DNA of 64,000 nucleotides from Rhipidocladum racemiflorum (GCA_036346355.1 CM070581.1:51975849-52039848), one strand, 5' to 3'; shown: positions 1 to 11,677, counted from the first letter of the stretch. A program made the numbers and translations. The notes: generated by a model not told the origin, from the letters alone.

Positions 1-760
1 AAGCGGAAGCAAAAGCTCACCGCCCGGGACATCTACGCAGCAAATGAGATGCCCCAATATGTACGCTGGTCCGAGGTCGCGATAACCTACGACCGCTCGG
101 ATCACCCAGATCATGTCCCATTCCCGGCAGTATCCTCTTGTCTTGGCGCCCGTCGTCCATGCGGCATCAAGCTCAAGAGGGTATTGATCCACGGTGGAGC
201 GGGCTCAATGTCCTCTTTGTCAAAACCTTTGACGATATGGGGATTCCACGGTCGGAGCTAAAGCGCGGATCGCCGCTTTCCACGGTGTCATACCTGGAAC
301 TTCGCGACACCACTCGGACAAATCACTCTGCCGGTCACTTTCGGCGCAAGGGAGAATTAATGACAGAGAACCTTGGCTTTGAGGTGGCCAATTTCTCAAC
401 AAAGATATCATGCCATCCTGGGAGACCAAATACCGCCAAGTTCATGGCGCATTCACCACGCATACCCGACATTGAAGATGCCGGGCCGAGTGGTATCATC
501 GCTTCACGCGGTGACATGAGGCAGTCTTTTTCCTGTGACAAGGAAAGCTGCGAGATGGCCGAGTCCCTGGAGGCGCGAGCGGGTCGGGAGGCGATTCGGC
601 GAGAAGCGGATTCCGACAAGCCGGAAGGCAGCGTCCCTACCCGCAAAGCGCAAAACCCCGGGATCGGCCCCGAGGAAGGTACCAAAAGAATCCTCCTCGA
701 CCCGTCTGATCCGTCGCGAACCGCCTTGATCGGGACAGGGCTCGGAGACAAATAGAAGGA
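1..760 (+). pseudogene. Gag tail and aspartic protease region of Tat-L (broken)
   Basis: The reading frame opens inside a polyprotein and includes segments typical of grass Tat protease, such as GLNVLFVKTFDDMGIPRSEL (about 198-260) and ENLGFEVANF (about 368-397). The same segments occur in the right-hand Tat copy near 20850-21100. Frames change several times. Around 183-200 the expected catalytic Asp-Gly-Gly box reads LIHGGAG, so Asp appears replaced by His. That comparison rests on the family consensus as I recall it. The region after about 500 is a linker rich in Arg, Glu and Pro leading to reverse transcriptase. Confidence 0.7.
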
Positions 761-904
761 CGCGCTCGTCACTTTCCTGCGGGCAAATAGAGACGTCTTC
801 GCCTGGAAGCCGTCGGATATGCCCGGAGTTCCCAGGGAGGTGATCGAGCACGCATTAAATGTAAACCAATCAGCCAGGCCAGTCAAGCAAAGGCTGCGAC
901 GATT

Positions 905-2400
905 CGCCCAAGACCGCTGACAAGCCATCAGGGAGGAGATTACAAAGCTGCTAGCCGCAGGCTTCATCAAAGAAGTGTATCATCCCGACTGGTTGGCAAA
1001 CCCTGTACTTGTCCAGAAGAAGAATAAAAGCTGGCACATGTGTGTTGATTACACCGGCCTCAACAAGGCTTGCCCGAAAGATCCCTTCGGTCTCCCCCGT
1101 ATTGATCAGGTGGTAGACTCCACTGCTGGATCCCAACTACTTAGTTTTCTGGACGCCTACTCAGGCTATCATCAAATCCGGCTTCGAGAGGAGGATTGCG
1201 AGAAGACCTCGTTCATCACCCCGTTCGGAGCATATTGCTACATCACCATGCCGTTTGGGCTGAAGAATGCTGGCGCAACTTATCAGCGCGCGATACAGCG
1301 GTGTTTTCACCATCAGCTCGGACGCAATGTGGAAGCATATGTGGATGATATAGTGGTTAAAACCAAGACAGAAGACAGCCTCACCCCTGATCTAGCCGAG
1401 ACGTCCGCAAGTCTGAGGGCGTTCCAAATGAGGCTAAACCCTGAGAAGTGCATTTTCGGAGTTTCCTCCGGGAAACTACTCGGGTTCATTGTCTCTCATC
1501 GCGGGATCGAGCCAAACCCGGAGAAAATCGGGGCCATCATAAGGATGGCCCCGCCTGCTAGCCAAAAAGATGTCCAAAAGCTTACTGGGTGCATGGTAGC
1601 GCTTGGCAGGTTTATCTCCCCGTTGGGAGTTCGGGGGATGCCTTTCTTCAAGCTCCTCAAGAAACAAGATCGCTTTGAATGGATGGCAGAGGCACAACAA
1701 GCCTTTGAAGAACTCAAGGTGTTCCTCTCCACCCCTCCAATTCTGGTCTCGCCGGTGCCAGGTGAACCTCTCCTGCTCTACATAGCGACAACAACTCATG
1801 TAGTCAGCGCCGTGATAGTTGTGGAGCGGGAAGAATCTGGACACCGCTTCGGCGTGCAACGCCCGGTTTATTTTATCGGTAATCTTGGCGAATCCAAGGC
1901 GCGATACCCTCAAATCCAGAAGCTGCTGTATGCAATTTTGATCTCGTCACGGAAGCTGAAGCATTATTTCCAAGGACACTCGATTTCGGTAGTGACTTCT
2001 TTCCCCGTGGGAGAGGTCCTCCATAATCGAGAAGCTACTGGAAGAATTTCAAAGTGGGCAGCCGAGCTTGGAGCTTTTGACGTCTCGTTCAAGCCGCGCA
2101 CCGCCGTCAAGTCCCAGGTTTTAGCCGATTTTACGGCCGAGTGGACAGAATCCCAGGCTCCCCGCACGGAAGAAGAGCCAGAATATTGGACCATGCACTT
2201 CGATGGATCTCTCATGCTTGGCGGGGCAGGCGCGGGAATTCTCCTTGTCTCGCCTAAGGGCGATAGGATGAAGTACGTCCTTCGGATTCACTTCCCGGCC
2301 TCGAACAATGCAGCAGAGTACGAGGCTCTCATCCATGGGCTCCGCATCGCCACATCACTCGTAATCCGGCCAAGTGGCGGTTCGGGTGACTCCGATTGGT
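905..2400 (+). pseudogene. Reverse transcriptase, RNase H and start of second RNase H (Tat-L pol)
   Basis: This would copy element RNA into cDNA and remove the RNA strand. An open stretch of 476 codons runs from 975. In it, WHMCVDYTGLNKACPKDPF, LDAYSGYHQI (Asp about residue 60) and the catalytic AYVDD (residues 121-125) mark reverse transcriptase. Next come the connection (GRFISPLGV, FFKLLKK) and RNase H (about residues 250-390). A second RNase H domain of the archaeal type starts at YWTMHFDGSL (about 2188) with NNAAEYEAL near 2305. The true frame begins before 975: the upstream part (EEITKLLAAGFIKEVYHPDW) is separated from earlier pol by an in-frame TGA at about 918. Frame is lost near 2350. 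Confidence 0.9.
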
Positions 2401-3903
2401 GGTGAGCCAAGTACGTAGAGGACTGGTCGTGCGTAGATCGGACTATGACGGCATACCGCCAAAGAAGTCCGAGAATTGGAAGGCAAGTTTGACGGTCTGG
2501 AGCTGGTTCATGTCCTCCGCCGCAATAATGAGGCAGCCGACGAGTTGGCTAAAATGGGAGCCACTCGGGCAGATGTCCCGAGTGGTATCTTCGTCCAGGA
2601 TCTTTACGAGCCAACCGTTACAAAACGACAAGAGCCAAGTAAGGATCCTGGGACCGGAGTCCTGCTCATTGATCCCAACTGGACTGCCCCGTACCTTGAT
2701 TACCTCCTGAAGGACAAACTTCCAGAAGCAACCACTCTGGCCGAGCGCGTCTCCCGACAAGCCAAATCCTATGTGGTGGTGGGCGATGAGCACTTTCGGA
2801 AGAGTGCCACAGGTGTCCTCAGGCGGTGCATTTCAGGACAAGTGGGAAGAGAGCTGCTCCAAGAAATCCACTCGGGGATGTGTGGCCATCACGCGGCGTC
2901 AAGCGCCTTGGTTGGGAAAGCCTACCGACAGGGCTTCTTCTGGCCAACGGCAGTGACGGATGCCAAGGAGATCGTTCGAACTTGCGAGGGCTGCCAGTTC
3001 TATGCAAGGCAGACACACTTGCCGGCGCAAGAGCTGCAAACTATCCCCATCTCTTGGCCCCTCGCGGTCTGGGGGCTCGATTTAGTGGGCCCGCTCAAGA
3101 AGGCTCAAGGTGGTTTCGCCTACCTCTTCGTAGCTATTGACAAGTTCACCAAGTGGATCGAAGCCAAACCAGTCGCCACTATCACTGCGGTTAAGGCCAA
3201 GGAGTTCTTCCAGGATATCGTGGTCAGATTCGGAGTGCCCAACCGGATCATCACGGACAATGGCACCCAATTCAGGAGTGAAGAATTCCAAGAATGGTGC
3301 GAAGGCGTCGGGATCAAGATCTGCTTCGCCTTGGTGGCTCACCCACGAAGCAATGGGCAGGTCGAGCGGCTAACGGTGCAGTCCTCCAAGGCCTCAAGGC
3401 CAGGATCTTCGACCGCCTCAAACCATACGCTGCCCGATGGGTGAAGGAGTTGCCGTCGGTACTCTGGGACTCGAGAACCACTCCCGGCCGAGCAACCCGG
3501 CCAAACACCCTTTTTCCTGGTCTATGGCGCAGAGGCGGTTCTGCCGACCGAACTAGGATTCGAATCCACGAGGGTTCGGAACTACGACGAAGCCGAGTCC
3601 GAGGGAAGCCGAACGGTGGAGCTTGATCAACTCGAGGAGGCTCGGAACGTTGCAGCCATCCAGTCGGCTAAGTACCTCCAGGGACTTCGGCGTTACCATT
3701 CTCGCAATGTCGGTAGAACCTTTCGTAGGAGATCTGGTCCTGAGGAGGAACCAGAAAAGCGAGCACAAGCTCTCTCCAATTTGAGAAGGTCCGTACATTG
3801 TGGAGAAGACGGTCCGGCCGGGTGCTTATCGACTTAGACGTGAAGATGGCGAGATTTTGGCGAATACTTGGAACGCTGAATAGCTCCGTCGCTTCTACGC
3901 ATA
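2400..3903 (+). pseudogene. Second RNase H end and integrase (Tat-L pol)
   Basis: The frame from 2476 gives the end of the second RNase H (LELVHVLRRNNEAADELAK), then the integrase zinc finger (HSGMCGHH then CEGC) and the catalytic core with WGLDLVGPL, ITDNGTQF and NGQVER. A frameshift at about 3370, just after NGQVER, moves the remainder into other frames (AVLQGLKARIFDRLKPYAAR, then pieces to 3840). The last codons before the terminal TAA at 3901-3903 contain an in-frame TAG where the intact copy at 17406-18881 has CAG. Domain order and sequence match that copy closely. Confidence 0.9.
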
Positions 3904-4480
3904 AGTTATGTACCCGACTCTCACATATTAAATAAAATGGTGATCCGTCTTATTTTCTGAAGTTCTGTGTAATGCTAGTCCCGAGTGGTTATTACCCGAC
4001 TGGTGTAGCACCTAACCCTGGGTGCGCCGGTACAAAACGCACGGAAATAAAAACCGCGATGAGCACAAAACTCCGGCGGTTTTTACCAGCGCGCATAACG
4101 GAATGGGTAGAGCCTGAAAGCACTAACCACTCGGGGACTACAATTCGCAGCGCCAGAATTTAACTGAGATTCTCCTGATCGTGAGTTCCTAGCCGTCAAA
4201 AGCTCGAGCCCCAACGCCTCGTTGCTGGCGCTGGAACAACTGACTTGAACGGTTGATCAGGCGGAACCCTAAACTCGGAATAAATATGACGGCATAGATT
4301 GGGCAAGATTTCACATTTTGTCCCTTAGTATTAGTAATTTACATTACTGACTTTCTTTTTCTTTTTCTTGCGCTAAAAAAAAAAGAGGGGGGAGAGGCGG
4401 CTCCTGCCGCCAATCCGGTGTCGGTGCTCTTAGTGTCGGTGTCTTTGTCGCTTCGGGAGGCCGGGGCGGGATCGTCGAGA
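3904..4480. other. Spacer between pol and antisense gene 2 (Tat-L)
   Basis: I see no coding potential. The stretch has the same order of short blocks as 16842-17405 in the other Tat copy, in reverse, including CGGAATGGGTAG with CACTCGGG and an A-rich run near 4370. It probably holds the 3' ends of the pol transcript and of antisense gene 2. Confidence 0.5.
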
Positions 4481-4822
4481 TCAGACACGACTCACGCGAC
4501 CCAAAGCCGCTAGAATCTCGTCCTCGACCACCCACAGGGGTGGTATAAGGCAGACGAGGGCCCTGATAGCTAGGTCGTCGCGGCGCTCGCGACCAACCAT
4601 CTCGAGGATGATCTCGGCCACCTCGTGGAGCCCCGGTGCAGCCTCCAGCAAGGTGGCCACGGCGGCGGCGTCCCTCGCGGCCCCTTCCTCTTCCTCCGCC
4701 TCCAGAGTGGCGAAGTCGAGATCCTCCCAAGGCTCCGCCTCCTCCCAGCTATGGAGCAGCCCGAAGAATCGCTGGCGGAAGAATGCCGCGTAGGGGCCAA
4801 CGAACCTCCTCATGTTAGACAT
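4481..4822 (-). CDS. Antisense gene 2: small acidic protein of Tat-L, unknown function
   Basis: This is an open frame of 113 codons on the strand opposite to pol. The start at 4822-4820 lies 76 bases after a TATA box at 4898-4905. The protein opens with MSNMRRFVGPYAAFF, has a strongly acidic middle (WEEAEPWEDLDFATLEAEEE, residues about 26-45), then Ala/Leu-rich segments that could be helical (DAAAVATLLEAAPGLHEVAE). I do not recognise a domain. The other Tat copy (16565-16841) has a related peptide, LDFATMELAEERAAAKDAAA, but in shifted frames. Conservation at the protein level and a nearby promoter argue for a real gene. The alternative is a domain of a longer antisense protein. Confidence 0.5.
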   Translation of the reverse strand: MSNMRRFVGPYAAFFRQRFFGLLHSWEEAEPWEDLDFATLEAEEEEGAARDAAAVATLLEAAPGLHEVAEIILEMVGRERRDDLAIRALVCLIPPLWVVEDEILAALGRVSRV

Positions 4823-4897
4823 GGAAGGAAACTGGAAGAGGAAGAAGAAGGAGGAGACGAGAGGAAGCGGGCGATCGCTCATCAGCGGTGACGCCCT

Positions 4898-4905
4898 ATT
4901 TATAA
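4898..4905 (-). promoter_or_regulatory. TATA box of antisense gene 2 (Tat-L)
   Basis: TATAAATA on the - strand, embedded in a block shared with the other Tat copy (TATAAATAGGGCG). The candidate ATG is 76 bases downstream, a normal plant spacing. Confidence 0.55.
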
Positions 4906-5603
4906 ACCATCCCAGCCACGGAAATCGAAGCGTCTCTAAAGGCAATCAAACGCGCCACCTCGCAATCAATGAAGCGCAAAAAACAAAGCGGCTGCGCGAA
5001 TACCAAAGAAGATCAACACATTGAACAAAATTAAGGGACATTTCGCGGACACGTGTCACGAGCAAATTGTTAATTCGCCTTCCCGCCGCCACTTCGCCCA
5101 GTTAAGCGAGAAGTCCGGGGGCTGCGAGCTGGGAGGCGACAATGCAAACCTGAGGGCTGAAGCACTCCAGCCACTTGGAAAAGCGTGTCCGGGCGAAAGG
5201 GCCACAGGCCAAGGCCCTGGCGCTTGGGAGCCATACCAGTCGGCTGAAGGCCATCCAGAGGCGCAACGGGGGCCAAAAGGCCGTGGCCACAACGTAAGAC
5301 CCGACGCTCGAGAGCTGCACTCCAGCCACTCGGAAAAGCGTGACCGGGCGTAAAGGCCACGGGCCAAGACCCTGGCGCTCAGAAGCCATACCAGTCGGCT
5401 GAAGGCCGCCCAGAAAGGCGCAATGGGGGCCAAAAGGCCGTGGGCCTATTTTCTAGCAACTCAGACAAAGGGGAAAGAGTGAAAGAGGTCTGGAGCCCAC
5501 TTAGAAGAGGACAATACAGACAAATTATATTCAAGTGAGAAAAACACAATATTTCAAAAAAGGAGAGGAGGGCCAGCACTCGGCATTAAGGTTCACATCG
5601 AAG
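4906..5603. repeat. Spacer with about 156-bp tandem duplication (5150-5450)
   Basis: Two diverged copies of a GC-rich unit lie in tandem. Both contain CCATACCAGTCGGCTGAAGG and GGGGCCAAAAGGCCGTGG; first-copy anchors fall near 5166 and second-copy anchors near 5321. The matching region of the right-hand Tat copy (about 16040-16260) has only one copy, so the duplication is specific to this element. No gene is visible. The bases next to 5604 are the 3' flank of antisense gene 1. Confidence 0.65.
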
Positions 5604-8180
5604 TCAGAATTCAAGATTCTCTAACAAGGCTTGCGATGTACCGGAGACCTCTTCGAGGAGCGCGTTGGCTTTGTCTTCATCACAGGCAAAACCTTCTTTC
5701 ACAGCTTCAAGGTCAACTCTCGGATAATGAGACTTGACCACTGCCAATGCCTGGTTCGCACTCATGGTCGCGGACTCCTTGGCATAAGCTCTAATCCTAT
5801 CAGCTCCTCCAGAGAGAAGCGGAACAGCGTCGTCCCCCTGGCTCGGCTCAGCTCCTTCAATACGCAGAAGATGCAGAACTGGCTCGAAGGCGACGCGCAG
5901 CTCAGTCTGGCCCCGTTCGGCAGCGGCCATCTTCTCCTTGCATTCTGCAACAAAGCCGAACTGCCATCAAAAACACACCTGACGCCAAGTACGTTCAATC
6001 CAAGTCAAAGAAATTTACCCTTCAGCTCCCGCTGCATCCTCTCCAAACCGACTCGAGCTTCGAGGCCAGAATTCTCTAAAGCCTCCAGTCGGGCTCTCAG
6101 CTCAGCAATGGTCGAATCGCGCTCTGAAGCACAAGAGCGTCATCATCCTTTCCAACTATCCAAGAAGATGTCCAAACCGAGTCCAGGGGAGGATCTCACC
6201 TTCGAGCACATGCTCAAGCTTCGCCTTCTCCTCCCGGATCGCCATACATTGGTCCTCAAGCCCGTGGACCTCCTTCCATCTGTCACTGCTGATCTCGCTG
6301 AGCTTGTCCTGATATTTCTGGTGCTCCTTGAGCTTCGGGAGCACCTTCCGAAAAAATTGCGACCGCTGCTCCGAGCGCTCCCCCATGTCCTAGGTAACAG
6401 GCGTAATCTCGAGGAGAAGCCGTGAGGCAATGATTGAAGACAAGAAACTCACCCTGACGAGCGTGCTACACCTGACGGTGAGCTCATAAAGCTCCGTCCG
6501 AGCCGCTCTCTCCATCTCATCATCCTCTTCCATCCCGCTCCAGTCGGAACCCCCCTCCCACCATACGGTCCGATTCGGGGGCTTCGGCAGAGGACCGAGT
6601 GGCGGTGGCTCTCGAGGCACCTCCTCCACTTCGGGAGACGGTGCCGGGTCAATCTCGTCGGCGGACGGACCACCTGATGGTTCAACGGTCGGGCCGCCAA
6701 GATGCAGTGGCGACGCCCGGCGATGATGGCGAGGTGACCTGGCCGACGCGAGGGGTTCCCCTTGAGAAGCTTGTGCACTGGGCTCCATTTCAGAGACCCT
6801 CCACGGGACGTCCATAGTAGGAGTCCTGAATGCAAAGGGAAGACACCTCAAGCCAGGCAATAACAAAAGACAAGGATCACCCAAAGAATACCTCCTGGAT
6901 TTCTTGAATTTCATCCCAGGTCTCATCCGAGGCCCAAAGACCACTTTCGGAGGAGCCAGACTCCAAAGACCAAGAAATGCCTGCCCCTCGGGACATGTAT
7001 AGGCGTGGCTCAGGCCGCGATCCGGGAACGCCGGAGGTCGAAGGCCCGACTGACGAAAGGCCAGCGGCTTCCTCCGCTGATTCCCGGCGCAGCTCATCGG
7101 CCGAGGTGTCAGCCGCTCGCTTGGCCTGAGCATTCCTCAGCCGAGAGAGGCCGACGACCAGAGAGTCAGAGAAGAAGGACGCACGTTCCTGAAAAAGGAA
7201 CGATCGTACCCTGTTTGAATCACACATCAGGCAAAAAATCATGGGACAGTTTTTCGAGAGAGTGGTGCACTCACGGGAGGGGGAGGCCTCGCCGCCGAAA
7301 ATTTGTGAGGGCAGCCCCTATTGGTGATCACAGTGCCACGCACGAAGAGGTCAACTACCCGCGCTGCCAATGCATCCTTCGACAAGGACGTGTCCGTCTC
7401 CCGAGTGGGATCCTGAGACCCGCCGTACTGGAACCCCAAATGGATTCTCTCCTTTAAGGGCTGCACCCGGCGCTTCACAAAGTTGATCGCAATCCCGGGG
7501 CCCGTCAGCCCTCGGTTCTTCAGATCGTTAATCCATGCCAGAAGCTCGGAGACTTGGTCCAAACCGCCGCCATCTGGGGCGTCGCTCCAGAATCGGGAAG
7601 CTTTAGGGGGGCGGCCAGCGAAAGGGGCGAGAAAAGGGTCAACATTGGCACAATAGAACCACTCCCGCCTCCAACCTTTGAGGGGGGTCTTGAGGGGGAT
7701 GACGAATCATCGCTTTCTTCAAGCCCTCTCGCAGCTGGAGCCCGGCGCCCCCAATGACGCTGGGAGCGGCCCGGTTCGGATGAGGCTTGAGCAAGAAGAG
7801 GGAGTGGAACAAGTCAAAATGAGGACGTATCCCAAGATACGCCTCACAAAGCTGAACGAAGATAGTAATGTGAAGAATGGAGTTGGGGTTCAAATTGATC
7901 AGCTCGATTTCGTAAAAGTGGAGGAGCCCCCGGAAGAAGGCGCTTCCAGGAACGCTAAATCCTCGCCAGAAGAAGGACTCGAACACCACAATCTCGTTTT
8001 CTAGAGGTGTGGGGTAAAGGTCACCTGCGGCGGGACGGGCGGAGATCAACTCCAGCGGAGGAAGGATGCCGGCGACAGTTCCTCCAAGCGGGACGTCGTG
8101 GTGATGGAGGTCTCCCACCTCGCTGATCGCAGGTCGGTGCTACCCTCCGACGCCGATGAGGATCCTGAAGAAGAAGACAT
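5604..8180 (-). pseudogene. Antisense gene 1 of Tat-L: 'putative gypsy type transposon' (Transposase_28-like) protein with coiled-coil tail
   Basis: Start at 8180-8178 (MSSSSGSSSAS), about 155 bases after a TATA box. After a frameshift the N-terminal globular domain reads ENEIVVFESFFWRGFSVPG, then LNPNSILHITIFVQLCEAYL and GIRPHFDLFHSLFLLKPHP. This is the pattern of the plant family recorded in Pfam as putative gypsy type transposon (PF04195). A charged, helical tail follows (KVLPKLKEHQKYQDKLSEI near 6330-6270) and the last segment ends SQALLENLEF just before 5604. Coding blocks are separated by GT...AG gaps, so the gene has introns. Its role is unknown. It lies antisense to pol, in the same place as in the right-hand copy (13372-15881). 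Frameshifts near 8060 and elsewhere make this copy a pseudogene. Confidence 0.72.
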
Positions 8181-8690
8181 CTCTGTGAAGGAGACTCGTG
8201 GGAGGAACTGCCGAGGGTCTTGGGCGCGAAACCGAGAAACCTAGGTCGCCCAAATGCGCCAAAAGAGACTTAAAGATTTCTCAGCGGTGGTGGGGAAGGG
8301 CAAAGGTATCTTCGCCTAGCAAGTTTTCCCTCATTTATAAGGAATGAGCCTTAATTTTAAGCCTTCACTACGGGAAAGCAAGGGCCCCCGCTCGATTCTG
8401 GGCCAGATCTAGGCACGCCCCATGACGGGCCGAAAGCCGAGTTGCGCAAAAGCGCAACCAGTGTCAAGTCTGGTTCGAAGTTTGGGATAAAGTGCGCCCC
8501 ATGATGGGCACGAGCGCCGCCGCCACGGAAGCTTGGGGCCGGGCACTTTCCGAACATCCTCAAGCGGTATGCCCCATAATTTGGGGTCAATTGCTGGTCA
8601 CTGCTTCTTAGCGTGATTGGGTACCGTGGGAGGATTTTCATTAAACCGGTCTTGAGAATGCGCCCCATGAGGGTCTAAAGCAGTGCGCCG
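8181..8690. other. 5' leader and promoter region of antisense gene 1 (Tat-L)
   Basis: TATAAAT on the - strand sits at 8333-8339, about 155 bases before the antisense ATG. Upstream of it (8350-8690) are short blocks containing the word GCGCCCCATGA at irregular spacing; the right copy has the same blocks at 12870-13200. I see no protein gene here. Confidence 0.5.
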
Positions 8691-9265
8691 TAAGCGGGCA
8701 CAGGCATTACTCTGAATGACCAAGGTATGCCCCATGAGGGTCGGTTGGGCCTCATAACCCAATCGCCGCACACCGTAAACGGGTGCGGGTACCGCTCGGC
8801 CCCGAGCCAAAAAGACTACGGTACACCCCACGAGGGCCAGTTGAGCGACAAGCCGGTTGCCGCGCACCGTGAACGGGCACGGGTACCACTCGGCCACGAG
8901 CCAAAAAGACTACGGTACGCCCCACGAGGGCCAGCAGAGCGACAAGCCCGATTCTGCGCGCCGCGTGAAGCGAAGCGGGTACCACTCGGCCACGAGCCAA
9001 AAGACTACGGTGCGCCCCACGAGGGCCGGTGGCGACAAGCGGTTCTTTGCGCACCGTGAGCGAAGCGCCAGTACCACTCGCCACGAGCCAAAGATCGTGG
9101 TACGCCCCACGAGGGTACCGAGCGACAAGCGGTTGCAAGACCGTGAACGGGCGCGGGTACCACTCGCCACGAGCCAAAGATCGCGATGCCCCACGAGGGC
9201 CAGCTGAGCGACAAGCCGGTTGCCACGCACCGTGAACGGGCGCGGGTACCACTCGGCCACGAGCT
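8690..9265. repeat. Tandem repeat of about 87-95 bp in the 3' UTR of Tat-L
   Basis: About six units share CGGGTACCACTCGGCCACGA, GAGCCAAAAAGACTACGGT and CCCCACGAGGGCCAG. The GAGCC word recurs near 8804, 8898, 8993, 9083, 9171 and 9258. Units differ by small indels, so length falls from about 95 to 87 along the array. Short open frames across it are repeat artefacts. The other Tat copy has the same array inverted (12360-12860). Tandem repeats just before the 3' LTR are known in Tat/Ogre elements. Confidence 0.85.
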
Positions 9266-9361
9266 AACCAACCACGGTGGCTCCACTTTGCAAGTTCTTT
9301 ACGATCGCTTTTCCCGTATGATCTTTATGACAGGATAAGAGACGGAAATCCGATCCTAAAG

Positions 9362-9375
9362 CACTTGGGGGCTGC
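9362..9375 (+). other. Polypurine tract of Tat-L
   Basis: The stretch CACTTGGGGGCTGC directly precedes the TGTGGGATGT start of the 3' LTR. The same stretch precedes the 3' LTR of the right copy on the - strand. This is where plus-strand DNA synthesis is primed. Confidence 0.7.
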
Positions 9376-9937
9376 TGTGGGATGTCAGAGACAGGGGTCC
9401 CGCAAGTGGGGCCTACACCCGACTGGGCTAGACGGGCGGAGTAGTAGGCCCAAAGCCCAGCACCACGGCGGGCCGGAGGAGGTTTTCGACTTGTTCCCCA
9501 AGCCAACTCCGATCCTTCGGAAGCTTCGCCACGCCCAAACAACCCGCCAAGAACGAAGCATGCGGCTGACATCGCGAGCCTGCGGATGCTAGAACTGACG
9601 AGGCGGCGTGGGTCGGGAAAGCACAACCACCTCTCCAAGGCGTAGTGCAGTGGCCAAGCGAAGACAAAATATGTGTTGGTGAGGCCACCATGTGGAGGGC
9701 CCGGTGGCGCCCATCTGTCATGTACCCTTACCCTAGTATATAAGGGGAGGAGGGAGAAACAAAAGAAAAAGGCTGATAGATATCCAAGAACACAGGACTA
9801 GGGTATTATCTCCTCCGAGAGAGCCCGAACCTGTCTAAAACAAATTGCCCTCGCATCCTGTGTTGCCATCAAGCTCAGATCCCGCACAAATCCCCTAGAA
9901 TCACAAATCTCACTGCCGGCGAAACCGATCGTCGACA
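9376..9937 (+). repeat. 3' LTR of Tat-L
   Basis: 562 bp, from TGTGGGATGT to CCGATCGTCGACA. It matches both LTRs of the right-hand Tat element, which end in nearly the same way. A TATA-like TATATAAG lies at about 9738-9745. The left LTR is outside the window, so LTR divergence cannot be judged. Confidence 0.88.
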
Positions 9938-11677
9938 CCTGGCATCCATTTCCATCCAAAATCGGGATTTAATTCCCCTCCGGTCGAAAAATCGAATTTT
10001 CCGGTTCCCGCTGGTACCCGAAATTTCACCCGAGTCCAAAAATGCTCCAAAAATCCCAAAACCACTTAAATTGTGTTCCAAAATATTCCAAAATGATTTT
10101 AGGAATCATTCCCCGGATTTTTGGACCTCCGTTCCTATTTTATCTCGCGCGGCTTTTGTTTAATGCCTGCGATCCGCGCTGGAATATTCAATTCCACAAA
10201 AATCATCCAAATTCCGCGGAACCAATTTTATTGGGTCCGAAATATTCAAAAATGGTTCTAGTAATTTTTCCGGAATTTTTAGACCATTTTTCCTAATTTT
10301 TCTCTAGGGCGAATCCTTTACGTAATTCTCGAGCAATCACACGCTGCCACGTGGCATTGCAATAGTGTTCATCTTCAACCTTGGAATGGAACGTACAGAG
10401 CAAGAGCTTCAAGCGTTTCCCATGGCTACCTCCTCCTTTAATCTTCCATATCTCCTCCATCACAACTCCAAATCACGAACGGCCGGTTCTGTTGAATCCG
10501 TAACGACGTCCTCTTCCCATTCCCCACCCTCATTAACTCCAAATCTCGCCGGAATTGGAACCGTTGGCCAAAAACCGAAATGTGCATAATTGCCATTATC
10601 TCGGCCGTTTCAACTCCAAACAACGGGCTCCCACCTCTCAAATCTCTGTGTGGACGTCCTCTTCCCGGTGGTAGCACTCACTCCTTGCCTCTTCCCCTCA
10701 TTTGCCCGCTAGATCGAGCAAACCAACGCCGGGTCGCCATTTTTCGGTGTTCTTGGCCATAGATCTCTCCACGGTGGGTCATTCTTCGTGCCACTTGATT
10801 CCTTGTGACCGTGATTGAGTCTAGAGTCTAACCCAACAATCAATTTTAGGATCCCTCAAGTTTTGGAGATGAATTTCGGGTTTTTGTCATTTCGGCCGAA
10901 GCTCCGTTCGTCGTCAAATTCGTCGCCTCCAGTGAGAATCAACTCAATTCCTTCCTCTTATGAGTCCCTAAGGATGTTATCTAGAGAATCCATGATTTTA
11001 TTTGGTCCAAATCCATGCGAAAATGGGGCAAAAATCCATTTTTTGGAAGAAAAGGGGGCTTTGTAGTTTTGGTTCGGCCCTGGAACAAATTTTTCGCGAG
11101 TACTGTAGCAAACAGTACCTTTTTCTTTTTTTCTTGATTTTTCAGCACTTTTCAACTTCGAACGCTTATATCTTTTGCGTCCGAACTCCAATTGACTCCG
11201 TTCAAATTTCTAAATTCATCTCAAATCAAGATCTACCTGCCAGTATTATTTTTGTAATTTTTGGATTTTATTTATTTATTGCCTCGTTTTGCGCGTAGTC
11301 GACGATCCCGCCAAGTCCGCCGACCCCGCCGCCGGACTTCAAAGTATTCAACATTCTCGCTGTGACCGAGGCAAGTCTCCTTGACGCATGTTGATCCTAC
11401 AATTTATAAATGTTTTACCATGTTTTATAAATTGCATTGCTATTTATATTAAAAGAATGATGTTAACGTTAGGTTATTAGTTATACCTGTTGTTCCTATC
11501 ACCTTGATATTGTTATCCACGACCCTTTGTCGCCCTAGTATAGTAATCCACCAATATAAATGTTTTGGGAAAAATATTTTGTTAGGGAAATAACTATTGG
11601 GAAGACAGTGTGGATGGATCATATTAGTATAGAACGTAGATTGAAGCTAGAACCCCATTTGATTGGAGATTACATGA
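9938..11677 (+). repeat. Del/Tekay-like long LTR, first part (LTR-A)
   Basis: AT-rich DNA with no gene. It matches the solo LTR at 28276-31675 in reverse, starting at CCTGGCATCC, about 85 bp inside that LTR. Shared blocks include AAAATCGGGATTTAATTCCC and CCGACCCCGCCGCCGGACTT (about 11318). Tat-L evidently inserted near the start of LTR-A, so the first bases of LTR-A are outside the window. LTR-A continues at 23735 after the second Tat insertion. Confidence 0.75.

Larger units (their letters stand above)
1..9937 (+). mobile_element. Tat-lineage Ty3/Gypsy LTR retrotransposon (Tat-L), 5' part outside window
   Basis: The order is gag tail and protease, reverse transcriptase, RNase H, a second RNase H domain, integrase, a long 3' region with two antisense genes, tandem repeats, a purine-rich tract and a 3' LTR ending at 9937. 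A second RNase H domain and antisense genes between pol and the 3' LTR are known marks of the Tat lineage. The 3' half matches, in reverse orientation, the complete element at 11678-23734. The bases after the LTR, CCTGG at 9938-9942, are the expected target duplication, but its partner lies outside the window. Several stops and frameshifts in pol make this copy non-functional. Confidence 0.88.

Noticed and set aside
8727..9260. Overlapping open frames of 90-166 codons on both strands
   Set aside because: They run through a tandem repeat with few stops; the peptides are internal repeats without a known domain.
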